DNA from: CAZKZZ01 sp964557375
GTDB taxonomy: Bacteria; Spirochaetota; Spirochaetia; SPDA01; CAZJBZ01
Length of the DNA: 9,886 nt
Assembly (NCBI GenBank): GCA_964557375.1
Contig: CAZKZZ010000138.1
Location: forward strand, 1 to 9,886
Direction: 5' to 3'
Under the pieces are notes generated by a model. That model searched no databases. It was given only the letters and a program-made list of their open reading frames with translations, and was not told where the DNA came from. This document shows, piece by piece, positions 1 to 6,021 of the stretch. The position numbers and the translations under genes were made by a program. The stretch's first letter is position 1. Each line of letters starts with the position of its first letter.

Positions 1-54
1 AACCAGTGACTTCTACCGTGTGAAGGTAGCACTCTCCCACTGAGTTAATCGCCC
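1..54 (-). tRNA. tRNA-Val (anticodon CAC), 3' part cut off by the window edge
   Basis: Reading the minus strand from position 54 gives a canonical cloverleaf. It has a 7-nt acceptor 5' strand GGGCGAT, then TA, a D-arm with stem ACTC/GAGT, and an anticodon stem CTACC/GGTAG around the loop TTCACAC. A 5-nt variable loop AAGTC and the T-stem strand ACTGG follow, and the window ends just after the first TT of the T-loop. In the 7-nt loop U33 is followed by CAC, which reads the valine codon GUG. All three stems visible on both sides pair fully. The 3' acceptor strand and CCA end lie left of the window, so acceptor pairing cannot be checked. A consensus -10 box sits just upstream (66-71). The valine identity rests on the anticodon alone. 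Confidence 0.93.
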
Positions 55-65
55 ATAACGACCAG

Positions 66-71
66 ATTATA
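66..71 (-). promoter_or_regulatory. extended -10 promoter of tRNA-Val
   Basis: The minus strand carries a perfect TATAAT preceded by TGC, giving the TGnTATAAT extended -10 form. It predicts transcription starting near position 59, about 5 nt before the mature tRNA 5' end at 54. No good -35 hexamer is visible 17 bp upstream (the hexamer there is ACACAA), which fits an extended -10 promoter. Its -35 zone (89-94) is the same DNA as the -35 zone of the divergent mgtC promoter, so the two polymerases would stand back to back. Confidence 0.72.
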
Positions 72-88
72 GCACATCTTAGCGCTCA

Positions 89-117
89 TTGTGTAGACTT
101 TTTTTCCGTAATATAAT
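89..117 (+). promoter_or_regulatory. predicted mgtC-family promoter giving a leaderless mRNA
   Basis: The sequence shows TTGTGT at 89-94, a 17-bp spacer and a perfect TATAAT at 112-117. Counting seven bases on from the end of the -10 puts the predicted +1 at position 124, the A of the ATG. There is no Shine-Dalgarno-like purine run before that ATG; the bases between the -10 and the start are TGTCAT. The transcript is therefore predicted to be leaderless or nearly so. The -35 match is weak (3 of 6), and the call rests mainly on the -10. Confidence 0.6.
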
Positions 118-123
118 TGTCAT

Positions 124-837
124 ATGACTATCGACCATTTTCTCCAGATCGATTCAATTACCTTGCCCACCATCATACTCAGGCTGGGAATAAGTTTTAT
201 TCTCTCTGCGATAATCGGCATCGAGCGGGAGAGAAACAGGCAGCCGGCAGGGCTCCGTACGCATATCCTTATCTGCCTCGGCGCCACCATTATCATGATA
301 ATATCTCTCTATATTCCGCAATGGTCCGGCGGACGGTACACGAGTGATCCCGGCAGGATTGCAGCTCAAATTGTGACCGGGATCGGTTTTCTCGGTGCCG
401 GTGCTATCTTGAAAATCGGGCTAAACGTCAAAGGGCTGACTACTGCTGCCAACGTGTGGGTGGTAGCCGCGATCGGGATGACCGTCGGTGCGGGGCTCTA
501 TATCGCGGCGGCAATCGTGACCGGTTTTACGCTCCTCGTCCTGATTGTTCTCAACAAGATAGAAAATAAATTCTTAAAAAACCAATTGTTCAAAGTACTG
601 ACGATTCACTTCAAAGCAAATGCCTCTCAGTTGAATAAAGTCCTTGATATCTTGAAGGAAGAGAATATTTCCGTTTCCAATTTAGATGTGTATGAATCGG
701 AAAAGAAAAAGATGACTATCATAAAAATGATTATTAAAGTTCCCGGAAAATGGGACATTGCCGGAATGTATAAAAGTATCCGAGCTCTCAATGGGGTATT
801 GAAAATTAATCTGCATGAGAACTATGGAGACATGTGA
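124..837 (+). CDS. MgtC/SapB-family inner-membrane protein with C-terminal ACT-like domain
   Basis: This 237-residue protein has the MgtC/SapB layout. About five hydrophobic segments span residues 14-33, 45-64, 78-97, 108-126 and 127-144, followed by a soluble, lysine-rich tail (about 155-235) that resembles the ACT-like domain of longer MgtC members. Family signatures are visible. They are the GIERE...PAGLRTH block (32-47), the Gly-rich TGIGFLGAGAIL block (85-96) and KGLTTAA..WV..AIG (103-118). MgtC in Salmonella is induced by low Mg2+ and acidic conditions and is linked to control of the F1Fo ATP synthase, but in free-living bacteria the role of homologues is not settled. I infer a membrane or ion-homeostasis role only. 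There is no mgtB-like transporter next to it. The start is an ATG placed just after a consensus -10 with no SD. The gene converges on the EAL gene with only 3 bp between the stops (TGA at 835-837, a second in-frame TGA at 838-840). Confidence 0.9.
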   Translation: MTIDHFLQIDSITLPTIILRLGISFILSAIIGIERERNRQPAGLRTHILICLGATIIMIISLYIPQWSGGRYTSDPGRIAAQIVTGIGFLGAGAILKIGLNVKGLTTAANVWVVAAIGMTVGAGLYIAAAIVTGFTLLVLIVLNKIENKFLKNQLFKVLTIHFKANASQLNKVLDILKEENISVSNLDVYESEKKKMTIIKMIIKVPGKWDIAGMYKSIRALNGVLKINLHENYGDM

Positions 838-840
838 TGA

Positions 841-2526
841 TTACATTGGAGCATCAGGGAGCAGATTACCACCGTTTTTAAGGATTTGTTCGAACTCTTT
901 GGCCGTAAGGGGGGGAGAGAAATAAAATCCCTGCATCAAATCGCAGTGCAGCCGACGTAAGATTGTATACTGGCCGTAGCTGTTTACTCCTTCCACGATA
1001 ATGGTTTTGTCTCTACTTTTTGCTAGATTGATGATGTTCTTCAGGAACTCCCGCTCGCTTTCATCATTTTCGATCTCATCGATAAAAACCTTATCAATCT
1101 TTAACGCACTGGCAGGGAGCCGTTTCAGATAGCTTAGAGAAGAGAGTCCCGTACCGAAATCATCAATATAAATCTCGACACCTAACGCTGTAAGTTCCTC
1201 CATTCGCTGTAAAGTGTGTTCGGGTTTGATCATCTCTTCGGATTCTGTAATTTCAAATTTTACATAGCGGGATGGAAGGTTTTCAGCCTGGCGTAGTGCC
1301 GCCTGCAGCACATCCGGTAACTCCTCATTTTCAAACTCAGGTGCAGAGAGATTTATGGACATATACAATTCATAAAAGTCGATCCACCGGCGCAGCTGTT
1401 TAGTGGAAGTAAACAGGGCCCATTTACCGATCTCTTTTATTAAACCGATTTCCTCGGCAAGGGGGATGAACTTGTGCGGCCCGATTACACCCTCGATTTG
1501 ATGGTTCCATCTGATTAAAGCCTCCGCGCCGATGATCTTTCCTTTTATATTAACGATCGGCTGGTAATTGAGTTCAAACTCACCCCCCTGAAAAGCGTTG
1601 TATAGGTCCCGCTCTAAAGTCAGTTTTTTTACAGCCTCCTCGTGTATTTTCTTATCGTAGAGCAGATACCACTTTGACTGCTGCTTAGCCTCATTTAATG
1701 CAGCTATAGCGTTGCCGATAAGCATAGTCCTTGTATCCCCGTCTTCCGGAAATATAGCGATACCGATATGACAACGGAGAGATATCGTAAAGTTTTGATA
1801 ATTATGCGGGGAGGTGATTTCATCGTATACTTTCTCGGCAACCTTTGCGGCATCGGTGTTTCGTGTCAAGCGAGTGAGAATAACGACGAGTTCATTCCCT
1901 TCACATCTGAAAATGTAATCGCTGTTACGGAGGATCTCTTTTATTTTCACTCCCGCATTTTCTATAAGGATATTCCCGATGCTGTGTCCATGTCTGCGGT
2001 TTATATCGGAAAGATTTTCAATACCGATGTAAAGAACCGCCCTTAATTTTTCGTATTCAGAACGGCGTGCTTTTTCGAGTTCCATATCGAGGATAATTTC
2101 TAATGAACGCCTGTTGAACAGTCCTGTTACCGGGTCGCGGTATTCGTAATTGATAAGTTTAGTCTCAATTTCCCCAAGTTTGGTGATGTCATGAGAGAAA
2201 ACACAGACGTGGGTCACCTCCTGCCTCGTTTCGTCGTAGTAGGGATAGTACGAAACATGCATATAGCGAAGATATACGCCGAATTTAAACTTTTCTATGT
2301 AGTGGACCTCTTCTCCGGAGAAGCAGCGGTCAAGATAGCCCTTTAACGGGTTTTGAAATTTATCTTCTCCCCACACCTCTGCAACTGTACGGTTTATAAT
2401 ATCTGCTTTTGTTTTGCTGATTGCCTTGCAGTAGCTGTCATTTACCACGGTGTATACATAATTGCGGTCGATAAGGGTAATAAAATCGGATGAGGCATTG
2501 ATAATATATTCGTATTTTTCATCCAT
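841..2526 (-). CDS. PAS-GGDEF(degenerate)-EAL protein, predicted cyclic-di-GMP phosphodiesterase
   Basis: The protein has 561 residues from the chosen ATG. A PAS sensor (about 1-115) precedes a GGDEF domain (about 131-290) and an EAL domain (about 300-550). There is no signal peptide or membrane segment, so it is cytosolic. The GGDEF signature reads EGNEL (209-213). The first metal-ligand Asp is Gly168 and the Asp after the GH motif is Asn185, so cyclase activity is unlikely. An I-site-like RNSD (200-203) is kept five residues before the signature. The EAL domain keeps EAL (335-337), Asn392 in INLS, the EITE motif, DDFGTG from 455, Lys476 in LKID, Glu512 in EGV and Gln532 in QGFYFSPP. These are the metal and catalytic positions of active EAL enzymes that hydrolyse c-di-GMP to pGpG. 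A reading frame opens at a TTG (2565), but that TTG is part of a TTGACG -35 box, and the PAS fold begins right at the ATG. The gene follows the hybrid kinase on the same strand with an 87-bp gap. The signal sensed is unknown. Confidence 0.92.
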   Translation of the reverse strand: MDEKYEYIINASSDFITLIDRNYVYTVVNDSYCKAISKTKADIINRTVAEVWGEDKFQNPLKGYLDRCFSGEEVHYIEKFKFGVYLRYMHVSYYPYYDETRQEVTHVCVFSHDITKLGEIETKLINYEYRDPVTGLFNRRSLEIILDMELEKARRSEYEKLRAVLYIGIENLSDINRRHGHSIGNILIENAGVKIKEILRNSDYIFRCEGNELVVILTRLTRNTDAAKVAEKVYDEITSPHNYQNFTISLRCHIGIAIFPEDGDTRTMLIGNAIAALNEAKQQSKWYLLYDKKIHEEAVKKLTLERDLYNAFQGGEFELNYQPIVNIKGKIIGAEALIRWNHQIEGVIGPHKFIPLAEEIGLIKEIGKWALFTSTKQLRRWIDFYELYMSINLSAPEFENEELPDVLQAALRQAENLPSRYVKFEITESEEMIKPEHTLQRMEELTALGVEIYIDDFGTGLSSLSYLKRLPASALKIDKVFIDEIENDESEREFLKNIINLAKSRDKTIIVEGVNSYGQYTILRRLHCDLMQGFYFSPPLTAKEFEQILKNGGNLLPDAPM

Positions 2527-2536
2527 CTCAGTGGTG

Positions 2537-2565
2537 ATGGTAGTACGGTGGTACCAGGGCGTCAA
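2537..2565 (-). promoter_or_regulatory. predicted promoter of the EAL gene, very short leader
   Basis: On the minus strand TTGACG (2565-2560) and TACCAT (2542-2537) are separated by exactly 17 bp. The -35 matches 5 of 6 and the -10 matches 4 of 6 of the sigma-70 consensus. The predicted +1 is near 2530, only 4 nt (TGAG) before the ATG at 2526. The spacer contains an 8-bp palindrome TGGTACCA (2549-2556). If right, the gene can be expressed independently of the upstream kinase. Confidence 0.5.
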
Positions 2566-2613
2566 GTGCTCGTGGTGACTAAAAAAAGACCTACTCGGCT
2601 TACTTGTACTGCC

Positions 2614-5079
2614 TCAAACCTTGTTGCGCACCGGGTTGGGGGGAGGAAAGGTAATGGTTGCCTTCGTTCCGTTGTTGGAAGTAATCTCATACGTACCGTT
2701 TATTTGGTCGATGAGAATATGGATAAGCTGCATTCCTAAAGTTTCCGGATTGCTTTCACTGAAAAGCGTGGAGATACCGGTCCCGTTGTCCTGTACAACA
2801 AGCCGGTAGTATGCATCCGGTAATGCGTGAAATTGAATATCTATGTTGCCGGTAGCTGAGTCAGGAAAAGCGTGCTTGATCGAGTTTGAAATCAGTTCGT
2901 TGAGGATCAAAGCACAGGGGACTGCTGTATCGATTGGAAGGGCCATTCTTTCGATTTCCGTGCTTACTTCAATACAGATTGTAGGATTTCGGAGGCCGAT
3001 GATATCGTGAACAACGGATTCGATAAACTCGTCCGAATTAATTCTGGAAATCCTCTGAGAGCGATATGCCCGCTCATGGACGAGGGCCATAGCATGTATT
3101 CTGCTTATGTAATCGAGGGCTGATTCCCGGAAGTCGGGATGCTCTTTTGCTTCGAGCTGTAGTGTGAGAAGGCTTTTCATGATCATGAGGTTGTTCTTTA
3201 CCCGATGGTTGATTTCCTTCAACAAAACTTCTTTCTCTTCAAGATTCTGTTTAATCGCAGATTGAGTTTTTTTCTTCTCCACTATTTTCCATATCTCTTG
3301 CATGAACAGGCCCAAATGCCGGGTGTCTTCTTCAGTATAGTGTGTTTTTTTATTGCCGACTCCTGCAATCATCTTGACTTTCCCTTCGTCTATAACCGGA
3401 ACGCTCATATGCCTGATGATTGGGACATGGCCGGAAGGATACCCTGTCTTCTCTTCGAGAGTCTGATAGTCATTATGTATGGCCGGTTGTTTTGTCCGGA
3501 AACAGTCCGCCCAAACCCCGGCCCGTTCTATAGGATAGTGGGTTGATTCAATCGCAAAGTTGCACTGTTCGCGGACCTTTCTCGACCATGTAAACAGACT
3601 GATGTTCACTTGGTCGTTCTCTATAAAATGAACATAGCCTATTTCACTCCCCGTTTGACGTACCGCTTCCTCCAGCCCGTAATTAATGATCTCTTTGATA
3701 TCCGTGTCCTGCATCTGCGTAAGCTTGTACAGGGTGTTTATCTGCTCTTCTTTGATGTGTCGTGCCGCTTCGGCCTGTTCCTTTTCATTCTGCTGCTCCA
3801 GATCAAAAAGGGAGAAACCAATGTTGTCCGCTATCTCTTTGAACAGCTCTTTTTCTTCATTATCATGTGCAAATTGTTTGGGAATGGAAATAGCCATTAC
3901 CCCGTATATTCGAGAATCGTGTTTAACCGTAACACTCATGGCGGCGCTGTCCTGATATTCGTCTGAAAGCGGGCACCCGCGGCATTCTGAAGAAGGCTGT
4001 AATGCTACATAGAGGCCGCCATGTTCAGTAACTTCTTTGATACACACCGGTAATTCCTTTTTTTGAAGTGTCTCCCTGAAAGAAGAGAGTATTTTGTCCG
4101 ATTCAGCACCATAGACCTCGGTAAAATTCCCTTCACTGTCTTTAAGGGCTATGTACGCATGGTGATACCCGCGATACTCAGTGAGAAGCGAACAGGAACG
4201 TGTCAGAAGTACTTCTCTGTTCTGTTCATGGGTCATCAATGTATTGATAACTCGCAGTGCTTGGAGAACTGAATTGAGGTGTTCGATTTTTTCTGAGTGA
4301 TTGCGTTTTTCAGTAATATCTTCGAACGTCGTATAAACTTGATGGGGTGTATTTGACTCAGGGTAGAAAAGAGGAATCGCATTCACATTGAGCCAGCGGT
4401 ATTCTTTCTGCTTCGGATTATATACTCCCATTACAACATCTTCGACTTTCTTTCCGGTCCTCAATGCGGTCATGGAGGGATGTCTTTCTCCGGGGAAAGG
4501 AGAGCCGTCAGGTTGAAGGGCGCTCCACTCCGGAGACCGGGAGGTCCTTTTTTTAAGCTCGTGGGTTGATAAGCCTAGAATCCGTTCAGCCGCGGGGTTG
4601 ACTGAAAGAATTTTCCCTGTTCTGTCCTGATATACCACACCGAGAAGCATGGTTTCGAATAAGGTCCTGTATTGCCGCTCACTTTCCCACAGTCGATGTT
4701 CAATGCTGTTTTTATACAGTGCAGTCTCAATTGCCCCTTTCAATTCTGCCTGCTTAAACGGTTTGGTCAAATACCCATACGGCTCTGTTTTTTTGATCTC
4801 TTCGATGGTGGTGTCGTCGGTAAGGGCTGTGACATAGATAACCGGAATTTGATGGTCAAAGCGGAGCTGCTTTGCCACCTTAATTCCGTTCTCTCCGGAT
4901 TTGAGTTTGATATCGACAAGGGCGAGGTCTGTTTGATGATTGCTTATAAGAGCGAATGCTTCTTCCCCTGTAGCGGCCGGCCCTATTACATCGTAGCCGA
5001 GTGAACGAATTGTTAACCTCATATCCTCTGCTACAATAAGATTATCTTCTATTATTAAAATTTGCGGTTTACGTTTCAT
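2614..5079 (-). CDS. hybrid sensor histidine kinase, REC-PAS-GAF-GAF-HisKA_2-HATPase
   Basis: The protein has 821 residues from the chosen ATG. The N-terminal receiver (about 5-122) has acidic pair E11/D12, phospho-acceptor D56 in LALVDIKL, T84 and K106 in LTKPF. A PAS domain (about 130-260) ends with the usual DITEKR linker. Two GAF domains follow (about 270-425 and 445-600), the first with a Cys-rich stretch (C346, C366, C369 in ECRGCP). The transmitter is of the HisKA_2 type, with H625 in the EINHRVKNN box. The ATPase has NELISNS..KHAF (N-box Asn732), D764 in the QDNGTG G1 box and LGMQLI (from 781). No membrane segment or signal peptide is present, so it is a cytosolic sensor. The receiver at the front suggests that another kinase controls it. 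Its own target is unknown, as no separate response regulator is in the window. A reading frame opens at a TTG (5106), but a perfect minus-strand TATAAT lies at 5095-5100, downstream of that TTG, so the ATG at 5079 is preferred; it also fits the normal receiver start. Confidence 0.93.
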   Translation of the reverse strand: MKRKPQILIIEDNLIVAEDMRLTIRSLGYDVIGPAATGEEAFALISNHQTDLALVDIKLKSGENGIKVAKQLRFDHQIPVIYVTALTDDTTIEEIKKTEPYGYLTKPFKQAELKGAIETALYKNSIEHRLWESERQYRTLFETMLLGVVYQDRTGKILSVNPAAERILGLSTHELKKRTSRSPEWSALQPDGSPFPGERHPSMTALRTGKKVEDVVMGVYNPKQKEYRWLNVNAIPLFYPESNTPHQVYTTFEDITEKRNHSEKIEHLNSVLQALRVINTLMTHEQNREVLLTRSCSLLTEYRGYHHAYIALKDSEGNFTEVYGAESDKILSSFRETLQKKELPVCIKEVTEHGGLYVALQPSSECRGCPLSDEYQDSAAMSVTVKHDSRIYGVMAISIPKQFAHDNEEKELFKEIADNIGFSLFDLEQQNEKEQAEAARHIKEEQINTLYKLTQMQDTDIKEIINYGLEEAVRQTGSEIGYVHFIENDQVNISLFTWSRKVREQCNFAIESTHYPIERAGVWADCFRTKQPAIHNDYQTLEEKTGYPSGHVPIIRHMSVPVIDEGKVKMIAGVGNKKTHYTEEDTRHLGLFMQEIWKIVEKKKTQSAIKQNLEEKEVLLKEINHRVKNNLMIMKSLLTLQLEAKEHPDFRESALDYISRIHAMALVHERAYRSQRISRINSDEFIESVVHDIIGLRNPTICIEVSTEIERMALPIDTAVPCALILNELISNSIKHAFPDSATGNIDIQFHALPDAYYRLVVQDNGTGISTLFSESNPETLGMQLIHILIDQINGTYEITSNNGTKATITFPPPNPVRNKV

Positions 5080-5097
5080 AGCGTAACTTCTTATATT
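5068..5097 (+). promoter_or_regulatory. predicted cyclophilin promoter
   Basis: TTTACG (5068-5073, 4 of 6) and TATATT (5092-5097, 5 of 6) are separated by 18 bp, predicting a start near 5104 and a leader of about 32 nt that contains the AAGGAG SD. TATAAA at 5097-5102 is an alternative -10. The -35 lies inside the first codons of the divergent kinase gene. The -10 overlaps the kinase -10 on the other strand. Confidence 0.45.
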
Positions 5098-5100
5098 ATA
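5095..5100 (-). promoter_or_regulatory. -10 box of the hybrid-kinase promoter
   Basis: The minus strand shows a perfect TATAAT. The predicted +1 is near 5088, about 9 nt before the ATG at 5079. The best -35 candidate at 17 bp is TTTAAC (3 of 6), so this promoter may need an activator. The leader contains only a weak AAGAAG purine run. The box shares 3 bp with the -10 of the divergent cyclophilin promoter. Confidence 0.58.
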
Positions 5101-5124
5101 AAGCAAATCTATCGCAAGTTAAAT

Positions 5125-5130
5125 AAGGAG
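5125..5130 (+). promoter_or_regulatory. strong ribosome-binding site for the cyclophilin
   Basis: AAGGAG lies 5 nt before the ATG at 5136 and fixes that start codon. It contrasts with the SD-less starts of several neighbouring genes. Confidence 0.85.
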
Positions 5131-5135
5131 ATCAC

Positions 5136-5984
5136 ATGCACGTTACCGCGAAAAAAAGGATATTTCTGTTAAGCTTACTCCTCGTATTCCTGTTCTCAGG
5201 ATTGCAGCTTTTCGGAGAAAATATGGAAGAACCCTCAAATCCTGTCTGCAGGATTAAAACAAATTACGGATCTATTGAAATCGAATTATTCGAGCATGCC
5301 GCACCGAAGACCGTTGCAAATTTCTTAGGTCTGGCCCAGGGAGAAAAATCGTATACGGATGTAAAAACCGGTGAGGAGAAAAAAGGACGTTACTACGACG
5401 GACTTACATTCCACCGGGTAATCGATGAGTTCATGATTCAGGGAGGAGACCCTAAAGGAGACGGAACCGGCGGGCCCGGCTACACGTTTAATGACGAGAT
5501 GAATGCGGAAGCGTTAGGTCTCGATGAGATTAACGCAATTGATGAGCAGGGGGCTCCCCATAACTGGCTGCTTATCAGAACACAGGAACAGTTCAACCAG
5601 ATGGTGCTTGCGCCACTCTTTCAGGAGATGGGCATTTCCAGTCAGGAAGAACTCGACAATCGACGGGAAGAGTTCAATGAAAGAATCAAAACACTGACTT
5701 TACAGGATGTGTATGAGAATATCGGCTATCAGTACGAAGATTCTCTTCCTTCTTATAGACCGCTGCGGGGATATGTGGCAATGGCCAATTCAGGCCCGAA
5801 CACAAACGGGTCTCAATTTTTCATCAACCTGATCGACACGCCGTGGCTTACCGGTAAGCACACGGTGTTTGGTAAGGTCATTGACGGGATGGATGTAGTC
5901 GATAAAATCGGCAAGGTGGAAACGGACGAGCAAAACAAACCGGTAGACCCGGTAAAAATCATTTCTGTCCGCCGGATAGATTAA
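5136..5984 (+). CDS. exported cyclophilin-type peptidyl-prolyl cis-trans isomerase with internal insert
   Basis: This 282-residue protein begins with a signal peptide: basic AKKR, a leucine-rich core at 9-20, and probable signal peptidase I cleavage near residue 27. There is no lipobox Cys. It is therefore predicted to fold proteins in the periplasm by isomerising X-Pro bonds. The cyclophilin fold is split. The first half (about 36-122) holds FHRV with R94, F99, M100 and Q102. The second half (about 208-282) holds A217, N218, Q227 and F229 in NGSQFFI, W237, L238 and H242. These correspond to human CypA R55, F60, M61, Q63, A101, N102, Q111, F113, W121, L122 and H126, so activity is expected. 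Between the halves is an insert of about 77 residues relative to CypA, rich in Glu, Gln and Asn and probably helical in its later part. A strong SD fixes the start. It diverges from the hybrid kinase and converges on the SHMT gene with 37 bp between stops, where only a weak CGATA/TATCG hairpin is visible. Confidence 0.95.
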   Translation: MHVTAKKRIFLLSLLLVFLFSGLQLFGENMEEPSNPVCRIKTNYGSIEIELFEHAAPKTVANFLGLAQGEKSYTDVKTGEEKKGRYYDGLTFHRVIDEFMIQGGDPKGDGTGGPGYTFNDEMNAEALGLDEINAIDEQGAPHNWLLIRTQEQFNQMVLAPLFQEMGISSQEELDNRREEFNERIKTLTLQDVYENIGYQYEDSLPSYRPLRGYVAMANSGPNTNGSQFFINLIDTPWLTGKHTVFGKVIDGMDVVDKIGKVETDEQNKPVDPVKIISVRRID

Positions 5985-6021
5985 GACTCCTTGAAATCGA
6001 TATTGAAAGGCTATCGTCCTA

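Noticed and set aside
1..116. Structured leader or riboswitch (M-box or Mn2+ type) in front of mgtC
   Set aside because: The hairpin at 13-29 is the anticodon arm of a minus-strand tRNA-Val, and the predicted mgtC transcript starts at the ATG, so no leader remains.
2581..2616. Seven T in a row on the minus strand (2587-2581) after the kinase stop, as a rho-independent terminator
   Set aside because: The preceding sequence forms at most a 3-bp GGC/GCC stem with an 11-nt loop, so it does not meet the structure expected of an intrinsic terminator.
3205..3966. Plus-strand frames of 89-118 codons inside the kinase region
   Set aside because: They are antisense to the kinase, Phe/Leu/Cys-rich as expected for reverse reading of a Lys/Glu-rich protein, and have no recognisable domain.
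5985..6021. Bidirectional terminator between the cyclophilin and the SHMT gene
   Set aside because: Only a 5-bp AT-rich CGATA/TATCG stem with a 9-nt loop and no U-tract is present.
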